This document shows, piece after piece, positions 12,336 to 24,149 of a stretch of 64,000 nt of DNA. The DNA lies in assembly GCA_013420905.1 (NCBI GenBank), contig JAAXNY010000012.1, forward strand, positions 186,001-250,000. The letters run 5' to 3'. The translations under genes were made by a program, and so were the position numbers. This DNA comes from Collybia mongolica (Eukaryota > Basidiomycota > Agaricomycetes > Agaricales > Clitocybaceae). Positions within the stretch are counted from its first letter, which is position 1. The number at the start of each line of letters is the position of its first letter. The notes beneath the pieces were generated by a model. The model was not told the origin of the DNA. It searched no databases and saw nothing but the letters and a program-made list of their open reading frames with translations.

Positions 12336-13850
12336 AACGTGGGGTGTGGTACGGCGATGTGGACCGCTTGCTTTCCAACCTGCTTTCGAAATGCTTGGGA
12401 CGACGAATACTGTGCCCAGCTCAACAAAACCCACCCAAGACCATAAACTAGTGTCTCATTGGCTTCGACGACTCTTATTTTTTTTTTCAATTTTCGGCTA
12501 TTGCAAAAACGACACACGTTTCAACATCAACCAACATTCAGCCCAAACACAAGCAGATGGTGCATTTACTTTGGATCTTGGGATCTTGGACCTACCGCCG
12601 ACTTGTGCTCCGATACATCAATTAAGGAATGACAAAGGAACCCGCCTCAACTACTATTGCTTAGATCTCGATCCCGACTGCTTGACCTGGACTGTGCTTG
12701 TGACTCTGGACGACTTCTCGACTGCTTGCTTAGACTTGGATCGCGCTTATGACTCCGGACTATCTCCCCGATTACTTGACCCGACTCTCTGGAGACTCTG
12801 ACTGTTGGCCTCACGACTATTTCTGGCTCTCCGACTCTCCTCGATTATCTTGCATGGCCTCTAGGATTTTCAAGCATAGACACGACTTGTGCTTATATAT
12901 ACGGAGCGAACGAGCGGCTGGTGCATTCCGGGGGCTGACGAGCCTCTTAGGTTTGCATCAACGCTATCGCCATATTTGCGCTCGATTTCGGAGCCTTTCC
13001 TACCTCGAAACTCCATATTCAAAACACTCCACACTTGTTGTAGCGCGGACATTGGATGTCTGGATCCTTGCTCTTGGGGACTCGCCATCTTCATGGGTCG
13101 TGGACGGGCTCGACGCGGATCGTGGTTGGCTACCATGATCTGTGTCTGAACCTTGTCCTGGATCCCCTTCGTCTCACCACTGCCTCCACTACAACTCTCT
13201 CTACGAACACATGCATGATGGATATGACTGCCTTAACGAATATGAACGCGAATATCTCTTGTCCTGCTCGATCTTCTCTGGAATCTACATCACTTGGATT
13301 TTTCTCATCCCCTTATCTCTCTCTGCTGGATCGTTCTACATATAAGCTCCACTGTGTCTGGGTTTTTCTCACCGGTGGACGAAACGATATTACTTTCCTT
13401 TGTATTCGTATCATGTACAGAGCGCGTGTGTGCAAATATTGCTTGCCGTGTTGGCATCAGAAATAAATCTGTGTATTCATTCTTCCTGTTTGATGAGGGA
13501 AATTTTAAATTTAACGCACACCCTGTCTTATATTCAGTACATAACGAGGTGCCTGTAGTAAGTAAGGTTAGGCCTTCGGGGGCTGGGATCGCCATTGTAA
13601 AATTTATGGACGAAAATGCCTGTGACTCAACACGAACGTGTCGTCCATATAAGTAACGCTCAGCTGGTGGAAAGAACTTGGACGGGCTGGTGCTGTTCCA
13701 TCCGACGCTGGAGATGCCCCAGAAGAGGATCGACACGCAACGTTTGTTTTGGGGGGTTCTAGGCAAAGTTCGATTGGGCGAAATTATACGCGCCGTCAAC
13801 TCGACTATATAAATACCAGAACAAACTGATAGCTATCCAGATACCCTATG
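12336..13850. other. Intergenic, GACT-rich cryptic repeat
   Basis: No gene is recognised. About 12540-12900 is a loosely repetitive pyrimidine-rich stretch built of short GACT/CTTG/TGGA words, probably 3' UTR or simple-sequence drift. A reverse open frame at 13305-13799 has no recognisable domain. A TATATAAATA motif at about 13806 could be a promoter for an unannotated transcript. Confidence 0.35.
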
Positions 13851-13879
13851 ACCCCTGTCTCATTGTCTCCCAAACGATT

Positions 13880-14490
13880 TGTGTACCTCGAAAGCAGCCG
13901 ATCATGGAGAATATCGGGTATTGGCCACGGGCCTGAGCATATTCACCACTCCGAGCCTCGTGGCTTCGTTTTTGAAATGACGCCCATTGGCTGTGTACCC
14001 GGCGGGATTTTTGGTGATGTACTCTGCAGCGCCTCGTATAGGCTTGGACAGCGATGAGGGTGGTGATGACAACGGAGGCAGTAATTTTTGTGAGTTCTGA
14101 GCAGCGAGGAAGGGAGAGTGATATTGTATTGCCGAGGGCACGCATCTATCGAGGAAATCAGATGACTGAAAAGATTTATGCAGTCGAGACGACGTACTCT
14201 TCTTGGTCTTGTTCCTTGACATACCCGCCATTCTGACCGTTGTTGCTTCAGTCTTTGGGCGAACGCTCGCCGACCACGTACCCGGCGGGAATTTTGGTGT
14301 AGCACTGTGCACCACTTCTTATGGGATTGGAATCAATGAGGGCGGCAATGGAGTTGCAGATGTCGAGGAAGAAAATACCATTTGTGTGTACTCAGTACGT
14401 GAGGAAGGTGTAATATGGTTTAATATAGGGAACACACCTGAAGAAATGGTCAGGCGACTGAAAACATTCGTTCACTTGAGATGACGTACT
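13880..14490 (-). repeat. Tandem duplication in the 3' part of copy A
   Basis: Two adjacent segments of roughly 300 bp, about 14490-14190 and 14190-13880, encode related peptides: one has ATPKFPPGTWSAS and the other TKNPAGYTANG after similar Ser/Pro-rich stretches, and both begin with an SRL..F-like motif. Copy C has only one such segment, so the duplication is specific to A. Confidence 0.45.
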
Positions 14491-16580
14491 TTTCCCCTCT
14501 TTTTCTGCAAAGAGACCGAAGCAGTCGTAAAGTGCTCTGCCAGGAACACATCACATTGGAACTCCCTCATACTATTAGATTTGGCCCGTTCTTTCACAGC
14601 CGGCGAATGCAGGATTCCCAATTGATCGGGATTCAGCCTGTCATCGGCGTCGAACCCCCAAACCCACGAATTTCCTTCCACCGTCTCAAGATCTACGTCA
14701 ACAGAGGTCTGATGGAGGCAATTCATATACACCGGCGCCTGGTTACCCACAAACCATGGCCATGTGCCACCGAACATACGAGACGGCATGGACGTGCACG
14801 AATAGTACGTGACGATCTCGACCCCAAGCACCGGCGCGCTATCCAGCCTGAAGATGGCTGACGGTCTGGGTTCAAAGGCGTTCCCGGCCTCGCGCTGATA
14901 GCACGTGTCATTGTGGATATACTTCCACGCCATCGCCTTCTGCTTCTCTCCTGTGATCTTGTTCAGGTTGGACTTGTTTATGTCGGAACGGAGGCCATGA
15001 GGGTGGATCTCGCGTCGCATCTACACCTTCTCCTCGCTTGACAAACTCCGTAAAGCACCCCCCAGCCGTGCACTTGGGTTAGCGCCTAGGGTAGCCTGGA
15101 TATCTCCTTTCCTGGCCTTCTCGGTCCTTGTTACGATCCTGTCGTCTTTGGCCCGGATCCGTTTTGGAGAATAGTGTAGGATGGGAGAGGAACAAGGCGA
15201 TATGATGAGCCGGACCTGGGAAAGACCTAATGAGTAACCTAGCGTGCTTGATCAAGAGTATTGCCGTATATTTGCGTCCAGAAGCGTCATTTTAGTTTCA
15301 ACCCATGGTCCGCCCCAATTGGATTCGGTTGGGCGAGACTCGGAGGCAGAATTTAATTCCATCTAAAGGTCTGCCGTCAGAGATTAGGAAAAATGACCGA
15401 ACAAGTTGATGATCGATGAACTTTGATATCAACACAAGCGTGCGTCTTGAACTGCATCGATGGATGAGGTCCAGATGGCGTGTCTTCTCCTTTGCATGTG
15501 AGCGTGTAACTGAACGGGATGCTGAGCCCACGAGATGACAGCTTGTGATTTTGTTCAAAAACCTGCCTGCGCTGTTGCCTTCGTTGTTATCACCGTCCTC
15601 ATTGTCCGAGTCGTCGTTCCCACCGTCTACGCCATCTTACTCCACATCAACATGCTTGTCATCGCTTCCGCTTCCACTGCTGCCTCCAGGCAGGGAGAAC
15701 GGGTCGCTTCGGCCACTCCGCGACGACTGAGTGTCGTTATCAACAGGAGGTTGGCTACCTGCGCAGTAAATCCCATGGCGTGTCCAAATTTCCCACAGAT
15801 CGTTGTTTCGGGGAGGAAGTTCTGGGGCGCAATGCGTCGCTGAAGGGGTGTGGAACTGGACTGGAAAGGGATGAAGGATGGCCACAAGACGTTCTGTGAT
15901 TGACGAAGGCCCCCGAGGTACATCATTCTGGAAGAATATTCCTGCAACTTCTTCGTTGAAGTCAAATTGAATCACGTACTCTCCGTTCCACCCGGACTGC
16001 GTGAGCATTGAGGCTATCAAGTCCTCGTGTTTAGTGACACAGTCAAATGCTACACCTGCAGCTAAGCAATGCCCGGACACGTTGGAGCCCTGAATGATTT
16101 GTGAAAGGTATCGGGTAATCGCCGTAAATCCCAGGACAACAGCAGTGATATGTTTACAGATGAGGACGGTTCCCATCCGAGATCAAAGCCAGAGAACTGT
16201 GGGCGGTGGAAATGGTGCCAGGGCATACCGTTGATGCTTTCCAGTTGACAAGTAATGCTTGAGGATGGAGGAGGTAGTGTGGTGACATTCGCTGGCTCAT
16301 TGGTCGTGGTTTCATATTCAGAACACCGCGAGATGGAGAGGGGAGGACGGACCAAGCCTCCCGGTTTCGGGGAAGCATTCTGATCCGCTCCCCCAGTATA
16401 TTAATGTGAATTGTATATATTTTTATAGTTGAAACATACCTTTAGGCGGTAAGACCTTGCGAGAGCTCTTCGACCTTGAGCTTTCCACATGCGAGTGTGT
16501 TGGTACCATTGCAGTCCCCTTCCCGTTCCATGAGTTTGTGGGGTTAGATATGTGGATTTGCAAGGATTTGTGGAGGGACA
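13880..16580 (-). pseudogene. Copy A of an unrecognised multi-copy gene family, disrupted
   Basis: Reading right to left, a start-like exon near 16530 begins MEREGDCNG, followed by segments shared with copies B and C: ...AFDCVTKHEDLIASMLTQSGW, LWEIWTRHGIY, a TLTCKGEDTPSG-like segment, WGGPWVETKMTLLDA, MAWKYIHNDTCYQRE, FEPRPSAIFRLD and NCLHQTSVDVDLE. In-frame stops lie at 15637-15639 (TAA where copy C has CAA), 15252-15254 (TGA) and 15021-15023 (TAG), and a 4-nt length difference near 15555 shifts the frame. Function is unknown; the sequence looks like a soluble, beta-rich protein without signal peptide. It is about 90% alike to copy C over much of its length (my estimate from reading). I regard it as a pseudogene unless unrecognised introns remove the stops. 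Confidence 0.6.
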
Positions 16581-17426
16581 TATATTCTATATGCCGTTAT
16601 CGAAGCATACCTTTGGCTGTTCCTGTTGGAGTATATCAGGCAATCCCTGATAGATGTGATCATTGATCATGCGTATGGCGTCCTTCTATTATTTCTGACC
16701 ATTGTCTTATTCATCAGCCTACGATACTCTGGAGCCTGCGCAAAAGCGGTGTCGGAGTCCCGTCCGAAGTCTTCCTCGTTTTGTCATGCAAAGCAAGTCG
16801 AGAGCGCCGTGAGATTACGCGACGACCTTTATCAGATCATTCTAAATTTGATTAAAAGGGGCGCTTGAATACAACAACTATCCCGTGTATTCCCTGAAAA
16901 CATAAACAAGGTATGTAGGTTGAAAGATTTTCGGATCAATAATCAATTAGCTTGAGTGATGGTTTGTCACCTCACCATAGCATGTGTTGTCAGATGGAAA
17001 TTAGCCCGAGTCATGGGTCACAAATTACAGGTGGAACACAGTGCATTACTATGCGTGGTTCTATGAGAATTGCGCTGGTGATGGTGGTTACTGTTTCGCA
17101 GATCATTCCTTTACGCTTATGCTTCCTTTTGGTTCCGTCCATCTATCTGGAGACATATAGGCGCGCGCGCTGTTACCTGATGTTGAACCTGTGATTTAGA
17201 ATCAACGTGAAACACGAGAATTGACCAGAAAACACGCGCACCTTTCCACATGATCGAATACCACACCCACACGCCATTGCCTCATGCTTTTTGTTCCAAA
17301 TCATCAATCTAGAGATCAGATTAGATATCGATGATACTTGGACTTTATTGTTATTAACTCAGATGACAGCCCGAATGGAATTGCTGACAGGTTCAGTCAT
17401 TACTTCACCTTGTACTCACATTTCCA
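16581..17426. other. Intergenic, 5' flank of IPMK copy 1
   Basis: No gene seen. The last 140 bp include GAGATCAGATTAGAT, matching GAGATCAGATCAGAT in the 5' flank of IPMK copy 2, so the duplication probably included some promoter sequence. Confidence 0.4.
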
Positions 17427-18595
17427 ATGCGTTCTCCCCTTCCCAGTGCACCTGTATCGCTTACGTCTCAAGTTACCGGCCACCCCAGAGTCCTGACTAC
17501 AAGAGATGGTTTGCTCGTCATAAAGTTGGCCCGTCCCGTCGAACGCGAGTTTTACCAAACGCTTGTGTCAGACCCCGCACTCGCGCCTCTTCGCCCGTTT
17601 ACGCCTAGATTCCTGGGGACACTTTGGTTGGAAGGACAGATTGTTGAGTATCCGAAGGACCCAGCCGTAGACATCATCGTGACGCCAGTTGAGACGGGAC
17701 ATAAAGATAAGTTATCCATGCAACGATGATGAGAATCACTCGTAGGCTTACCTCCCCTATCCACAGTCCATAGTGCTCAAGAACCTCGCCCATGGGTTCT
17801 CAAAACCCAATATCCTCGACATCAAGCTCGGCACTGTCTTTTATGACGAGGCGACCTCACCAGCAAAGGTCAAACGAGTACAGAAGACGGCCAGAGAAAC
17901 GACATCCTGGGAGACCGGCATGCGGTTGGCGGCGTTTCAGGCACGCCTCTCCCACGCCATTTTACGTGTTCCCGACACTTATTTCCTGCATGGCACAGGT
18001 ATATGATAACAACACGTCTCTTCCCATCGATACCCCGAAGTCATACGGCAAGTCGATCAGAACCTGCGATCTCCCAGACGCGATCACGAGATTTTTCCCT
18101 GTTGGGACGTCCGCGCCAGGAGCGGGAGGCGTTGTTTGTGAAGCACCAACGCCAGATTCTTTGCCAGTGACGTCCACTGCAGATCATCCAACAAATTCGG
18201 GTCTCCCCTGCCGGATTCTCCTCCCCCTTCTACACGCCATACGTAACAGCGTCGTTGAGGTGCGAGCGGCTTATTCATCCCTGGAGATCCGCATGGTTGG
18301 TGGGAGCTTACTTGTCATGTATGAGAGCGATTGGGCACGAGCAGAGAAAGGGGTGAGGAGACTTGGTGTGACATATGACAAGAGCAAAGGAGAAGGTGAA
18401 GCTGACGACGAGAGGGGAGGGGATAGTGATGATGAGGAGGAAGAATGGCAGCCATATGTCGTGAAACTGATTGATTTCGCACATACAAGGCTCGTCCCAG
18501 GTGCTGGACCTGACGAGGGCGTGTTGAAGGGCATGGACACGATCATTGGTTTACTAGACGGTCGAATTAATGATCTGGGGGGTGGGAACCGGTAA
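17427..18595 (+). CDS. Inositol polyphosphate multikinase (ArgRIII type), copy 1
   Basis: Three exons, 17427-17711, 17767-17940 and 17999-18595, give 351 aa. The family signature PxxxDxKxG is present as PNILDIKLG, followed by KTARETTSWETGMRLAAFQ, the SLL motif GGSLLVMYE, and the IDF motif KLIDFAHTRLVPG. Enzymes of this family phosphorylate inositol phosphates in cytosol and nucleus and feed inositol pyrophosphate signalling. A D/E-rich stretch near residue 300 precedes the IDF motif. The second intron has a GC donor (CAG^GCACGC) where copy 2 has CAG^GTTACA. The first intron, required between HKDK and SIVL, has no canonical GT in the correct phase in either copy. The copy is otherwise intact and about 70% alike to copy 2 by eye. 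Confidence 0.8.
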
Positions 18596-18800
18596 TGGAG
18601 AAACCCATCATGTTGGTTAGATGCAATAGGAAGGTCAGTATGGTTGATTGTGATAACAAGTAATGACCTGAACTAACATAACTGCCCAGAACGCATCGTT
18701 TTGGGAACCAATGTTATGGTAATCGTCGCCGAGAGGACCAGACGGAATCAAACTGGGCCATAATCTTGTCGTAATTACTTCATGTTGGTGGTGTCGCATC

Positions 18801-19734
18801 GTGAAAGCCCGCGTGAGGTGCTCGAGGTGTTCATCATCGGTAAAATGCTCTCCTAGAAGATATCAAGCGCGATTGTACAGGGACAAAGATGGAAATCGCC
18901 GTACGTGTCACGAGTCCAATTGGGACACGCTGCAGCCGCGAGGGCCGAACCTTGCATGGAATGGAAAAAAATTCTCGTTCGCGTCTTTCTGGACCGTCAA
19001 CCAAGGAGGCATGGCTACCTTGCCCAAGGACCAGAAGGAGGCTCTTAAACGCAGGGTACCTCATCTTTTTCCCTCAACAAAGTCTGGTAAACGACCCTTT
19101 CGTGAAATAAGCCGCGTGAGGCGCGCACGGTCGCCGTTGGCGTTATACTCGATACATGGCGAGGGGGGCCAACTACCGTCTTGTAAGCAGTACTTATTCA
19201 ATGCATTTCGCTATCTTATCAGTACAGCTAAGAGAACAGACACTGTATTTATGGCATCAATTAATGTGAATCGGGTCCAGACGAAACGCGAGAAGGACAG
19301 TCCGAAAGGTGGCGGTTCCCGTACCTGTGTTGCAAGCTGCACGTCTGAGTCGTCTAACACCGCAAAACGACCCCTTCGTGCGAGCTAATTATTTCTGTTT
19401 AATACTCTCTTTTGAAGATCACACGAGTTTAGAACGCACCTCAACAAGGCATCCAGCTTCTGTTCTGCGCGCGCCTTCCGAACATCCATCGCACGAGTGC
19501 AAGTACTGTTACGATATGGGGAATTGGGTTGTGTGCGTAGCCTCTGCAGGGCTCACTGAACTTCTAAAGGGATTGGACGCAGGCCAGGAGGCGGGGTTAG
19601 CAGGGCTGGTCAAACGACACCATGAACGCATGGCAGTTATTGATAAGTACTTGGAATGGCAGGCAGAAGAGCATAAGAAACTATTAAAGGTGTTGGAGAA
19701 ATCACTGGCCGGGCAGAGGAAGCAAGGGAAGTGA
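18801..19734 (+). CDS. Uncertain gene; likely 3' coding exon with helical tail
   Basis: A forward frame at 18801-19388 and another ending at 19734 are open, and the second ends in a regular amphipathic stretch (GLTELLKGLDAGQEAGLAGL then HHERMAVIDKYLEWQAEEHKKLLK) that looks like real coding sequence forming a helix or coiled coil. I could not join the frames into one convincing model. No family is recognised. Confidence 0.3.
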
Positions 19735-20008
19735 CTTGGAGATACATGGGCAATACCAATGGCGGAGCAGAGTTGAAAGCAGAGCGCGGGAAGAAAGTGG
19801 AGCGGGCAAGGAATCTGAGCAGTAGCTCTCATGATCATCTCAAAGTCTGTGTTTGTTATCGTGCCATGTTTCCACGCGCATATTCTTGTACTTATGCAGT
19901 GATATTGAAGCCTTTTACACACGTTCTATAAAAACGTACCCTTTTCCAGTTCTCCGAGCCTGTTACAACTTCATTGCAGCGTCCATCGGCGATTAATCGG
20001 TATCCATG

Positions 20009-21915
20009 TCAATACTTTCTCTCGATACACCAAAAGATTCGTCCAAACGTCTGCTGGCCAGGGTTGGGGATGGGGATGGGGATGGCGTTTGTAAACCCGG
20101 CAGGAAAGGTTCTCCACTCTCCCCATGAGGTTTCAGGCTTTCCCTCCTCAAAGATCGCAGTAAGGGCCGGGCATCTATTGACCGATCCAGATATTAATGT
20201 CCCGCAAAGTGTCCAAAAATAATGCACACCTCTTTTCTGTTCTTCACTCAAATCTATATGACCAAGGGCCGCTTGGAGAGATACATGGCAGTTCGAGGCA
20301 CCGTCGTCACTCTCCATTTGCCTCACAGCCATCCTTCCTGGCTGCCCCAGCTCCGCCATTGTACGCTCCTCGCCCGTAGTCAAGCCCACAACCCACTCGG
20401 TACTGTCGTTGACCTCTTCTAGATCAACCACAACCGACGTCTGGTGCAGAAAGTTGAGGAATGCGGGTGGTCGTTTCTTTGGCTTTGAACGGCCCGTGAA
20501 CCAGTCACGAAAGGTCTGGGATGGCGTCGCCCACGAGTAACACGTTACCACTTCAACCTCTAGACATGGTTCCACCTCCGACGTTCTGCTGAGCCCAAAG
20601 GTCGCCGCTGGCCTGGGCTCAAATATATTTCGTGCTTCACGCGAATAGAATGCCGAGTTGTGTGTGTATTTCCAGACCATGGTTGTTTGCGGAGCCCCTG
20701 TAACGTCATTCTTATCTGAGGGTGGAGAGTGTCCCACAAGCCCCCCACCAGTTCTGCGTTCTTTCTTCCCCGGACGTGTAGCTGTGAGTACCTTCAATGC
20801 GGAGACTAGGGTTGGCACTGATCGCCCCTCGAATTCCTCCCGAGGTGTTCCGTTCGGTTTTCGACTTGACATTATTTTCTTCCGCACGGATGATTGAAGG
20901 AGTAAATGTAAGAATGGATGACGGGCTTTCGGAAGCGATGAAGCGTGTTTGAGAAAAGTTAAGATGGTATTCGGGCTTGCCGGCTGGGACTGTCTGAATC
21001 TCAGCATCCAGCAGAGCCATCCTGGCCTCGAACCAAGGTCCTCCCCAATACATCCCAGCTGGCCGTGACTGGGATCGATGGTTCTGTTCGATCTACAAAA
21101 ATGGATTAGCCCCGTTTTCCGTTCCCCTTGACTTGCATACATACCTTGATTTCTAGGCATGCATTTGTTTTGAACAAGATGGATGAGCTCTGTCGGTCTT
21201 CGACACAAGTGAGAGTAGAACTGAAGGGGATGCTGACTTCACGGGTGCTGGGCCGTTCTAGATTACGTTTGGAAGTACCAACATTATCATCGTCTCTGTC
21301 CCCGTAGCCATTGTTGCCGCCCCCAGCGCCGTTGGGAGACTTTTTTCCTGCTCTCTTATCTCCTCGGCCACTCTGGTCACCACTACCGATACCACTCATG
21401 TGTAACAATACACTGTTGGTCGTAGTCTCTCGGGCTTCGTCGCTGTCCATAGGAGCCGCTGCTTGAGACTCAATACTCTGTCGATGGATTCCACGACGCA
21501 TCCATAAATCCCAAATGCTCTCATCCTCTGGCAGCCAGGGAATATGTTGGGACTCTTGAGGCGTATAAATAGTGACAGGGAATGGGTCGAAAACAGCAGC
21601 AACCTGCTTGGACACTGAGGGATCAAGCTCGAATTCAAGGAAGATGTAGATCTCTTGGAGAAAGCCCTGCCCAAGACGCAAGAGCTCTGCATTGAACCCA
21701 GCTTGAACAAAATATGACCCTTCCCAGCCATAGCGAAAAAGAGTATCAAGGAGTTCTCCTCCCCTGGCTGTGACATAGTGGAAAGCCAGGTCGGCCAGTA
21801 ACTCTTCTTCCAGTTTTTGAATATTGCAATAGTGTTTGGTCGCGACGATGATAGGCATTAATTGCCGGAATTTCCGTTGTGCAAACGTGCGGGTTGTGGA
21901 TACTACTCTGGGCAA
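20009..21915 (-). pseudogene. Copy B of the unrecognised family; nearly intact, one frameshift
   Basis: Exon 21915-21145 (first in-frame ATG 21858), intron 21144-21093, then exon 21092-20009. It carries AFHYVTARGGELLDTLFRYGW, a SIWDLWMRRGIH motif, a Gly/Ser/Asp-rich linker, STLTC, YWGGPWFEARMALLDAE, SSILTFTPSIIRAEEN, SLRIEGTHSYTSGEE, TTMVWKYTHNSAFYSRE, FEPRPAATFGLS and FLNFLHQTSVVVDLEE. The frame changes at a run of six C (plus strand 20741-20746): one base fewer would join TQNWW to VGHSPPSDKND and continue to 20009, as copy C does. That may be a sequencing error or a recent mutation. The true N-terminus is unresolved; an overlapping frame starts with MPAKGDEIQTD at 21976. Function unknown. 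Confidence 0.6.
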
Positions 21916-22071
21916 TCGGTGGATCGAAGTTCGAGGGATCCGAGTCCGTCTGAATTTCGTCTCCTTTAGCAGGCAAGTTAGCTTGAAACTAGTAATACTA
22001 GCAAGTAAGCAGATAACTCACTAAATATGCTATCAAATTTTAAGCATGAACGCGAAAGATGATTTTTTCCA

Positions 22072-22110
22072 AGGGGGCACCGGGATTCGAACCCGGAACC
22101 CGGGGTAGGG
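22072..22110 (-). other. tRNA 3'-half-like fragment with RNA polymerase III B box
   Basis: On the minus strand a T-arm CCGGG-TTCGAAT-CCCGG is followed by TGCCCCC like an acceptor 3' strand. It contains a perfect B-box GGTTCGAATCC. No matching 5' acceptor strand, D-arm or anticodon arm is found within 80 bp, where a long G/C run and AT-rich sequence lie instead. It is a tRNA fragment, a SINE remnant or an isolated TFIIIC-binding site. Confidence 0.5.
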
Positions 22111-22304
22111 GGGGGGGTGGGTCAAACTCAGCTTAAAAATATTTCCTAAAAATACTTCGAAATCTATTTTTCATGCATAGCAACAACGTCGGGACACATC
22201 TCAGAGTCGGGACAGACAACGAGCTTCGTTCGAAGCACTAGATAGTAGAGAAAAAAATGTATTTCGTTCACATTTCCTACCAATTACGAAGGAAAACCCG
22301 TCGA

Positions 22305-22553
22305 ATGGTGAAAGGAAAGGTATGAGTCTTGGATTCAATGAATTAACTTAAACGAGTTCACTCACCAAGGCAGACGAAGGCAAAGGAGAAACTCAAGTTC
22401 GATGATTCTACGACGGTGGTTTGCCCATCCTGTGGTGAAGATGTGCGCGTTGGAACGGCTGGACCTGCTGGCCTTGCACAACATGAAGGAAAGGGGCCAT
22501 GTCGTGTCCGTTGCGCGTTCGAGGGCTGTGAAACTTCATGGGTATGTTGTTAA
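22305..22553 (+). CDS. Small zinc-ribbon-like protein
   Basis: Two exons, 22305-22319 and 22374-22553, give a 64-aa protein. After a Lys-rich start (MVKGKTKAKEKLKFDDST) comes VVCPSCGEDVRVGTAGPAGL and then AQHEGKGPC, a C-x2-C...H-x5-C pattern suited to zinc binding. This module recurs in Agaricomycete genomes in short proteins and in repeat-associated genes; its role is unknown to me. The first exon is only five codons and is chosen because it supplies an ATG and keeps the phase; the protein may be a remnant of a longer gene. Confidence 0.45.
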
Positions 22554-23600
22554 CATTAATATTTGTGAGAACCACACGAGCCGTCCGCGAAAACGCGCAC
22601 GAGTGGCATAGGATGTATTTGAGCTGTGTAATAGACATGCTGCACAATGTAGGCATGCTTGCCTGGACGGCAGATATAAAATATTACCTATGTTTTTCTT
22701 AGAATAGCCTTTTTGGGCCAGACATAACCGTTTTAGGCAGCACTGAAGGGGGGGGGGGGGGTTGGCAAGACCTTAGAGAAAAAAATCGACCCCGTGTTGT
22801 TTTTCGAATCTTGGTGCCCCCTTGATTTTTTCCTAGTTTTGAGGGGGACTTGGTGGGGGGTTGTGAAGTCTTTGTCTTTAGACCAATAGATGTACTCCGG
22901 AGAGAAGGCGATGTGATTTGGCGGTACGTGCATGGGTGGTCCCACCAGATGCAATTTATACAACTGGTGGAGTAACGCGATTGTCTACACTATAAAAGCG
23001 ACAACCGTTAACTGCTTGAGCATATTTTATGAAGGGGAGGTGCATACAGTCGATCTCTGAATACGACAGCTGTTGCAAGCTTGTGAGTACTCTTCCCCGA
23101 GACCAGTCGTGCTACCGCGACAGATACGAAAACCGTGAGGCATAGTGAGGGTGTAAACGGTTCAAGTGCTTCCCTAATAAATGCGTATAAATACCGGGTT
23201 GGTATTTGAGTTTCTGCGCATTTAGGAACGGGGACTTTCCCACTCTGTGGGCTATGCATGGCAGGGCACAGACCGGAGAATTCTATGGAGATTCGAGCCT
23301 TTGTAAGGTAACCGTATACAATGCATCTCGCCTGTGTTGGCCTGTCATTCTTTAAGATTCCGTATTGGCATCCCTGATAATCAAAAGGGTTGATGGTGGC
23401 GCAAACGGCAGTGTGGGGGAGCGCGGGGTGCAAGAAATTGTAATTGAAGTTCGAAATATTGGGCGTTGATTTTCTCATAAGGTTGCGTTACATAAATGTA
23501 GAAAGCCTACGGTGCTAAGGCCACAGGTTTCCCACCTCTCATCATAACAGCGCAGTTATGTAGGTTGTTCGCAGTTCATGACTCAGTGTAGCAGTACGCG
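22554..23600. other. Intergenic with one uncertain reverse ORF
   Basis: A 13-base G run occurs at about 22748. A reverse frame at 23478-23008 (156 aa) has a hydrophobic stretch (SLCLTVFVSVAVARLV) and several Cys but no known domain; on present evidence it could be real or chance. TATAAA-like words at 22989 and 23190 are not tied to a gene. Confidence 0.3.
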
Positions 23601-23699
23601 TTGTCAAACTTGGATCCGAAGGCTATGTCAATGAGGACCGGACAAGAGATGAACCGATGGCTGGTTGACCCTGGACACAACCAGTTTGTTTTCATAAGC

Positions 23700-23855
23700 A
23701 TTTGCCAAGCTCTGCATGAGCTGAAATTGAGGATGGATGCAAATTGGATGACAGCATTTAGATTTGGAAATTTGGCGGTGGTATTCGAGGTTTCTGGTAG
23801 GGACCCTTAGATCTCCGCATCTAACAGGGCCACTCTGGCCTCAAGTTAGGACCAT
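23700..23855 (-). pseudogene. Scrap D of the copy A/B/C family
   Basis: On the minus strand the sequence reads LEARVALLDAEI in one frame, matching FEARMALLDAEIQ of copy B, then continues with shifted, stop-containing similarity to the following segment. Only about 150 bp can be matched. It lies back to back with copy C. Confidence 0.45.
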
Positions 23856-24149
23856 ATGACATAGATATGCTGCAGTTTGCAAAGCTCTCGCTGGACGACA
23901 ACGGGCAATGAACTGACTCGCAGGGCTGAGATTGAATGGTTTGCTTTCATAAGAATCTCCAAAAGGGGATTGGACTGCGGAGTCTGCTATGCTCGCTTAG
24001 TATGTCCAACTTTTGTCCCTATGATTCTGAACAGATACAGCCAAAGCACTGCCTCAATAACTATTAACAATATATACCGAATGGCGCCACAAATCCTCGC
24101 ACATTTAGAACACAAAGTCAACACTCCCCGACACTAAATCCAACCAAAA

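Noticed and set aside
15298..15558. Reverse 86-aa frame as a separate gene
   Set aside because: It is copy A read in a shifted frame; the conserved family segment lies in the neighbouring frame.
7049..19205. Shared 16-mer AGTACTTATTCAATGC at about 7048 and 19187
   Set aside because: The flanks do not match, so it is probably coincidence rather than a repeat or attachment site.
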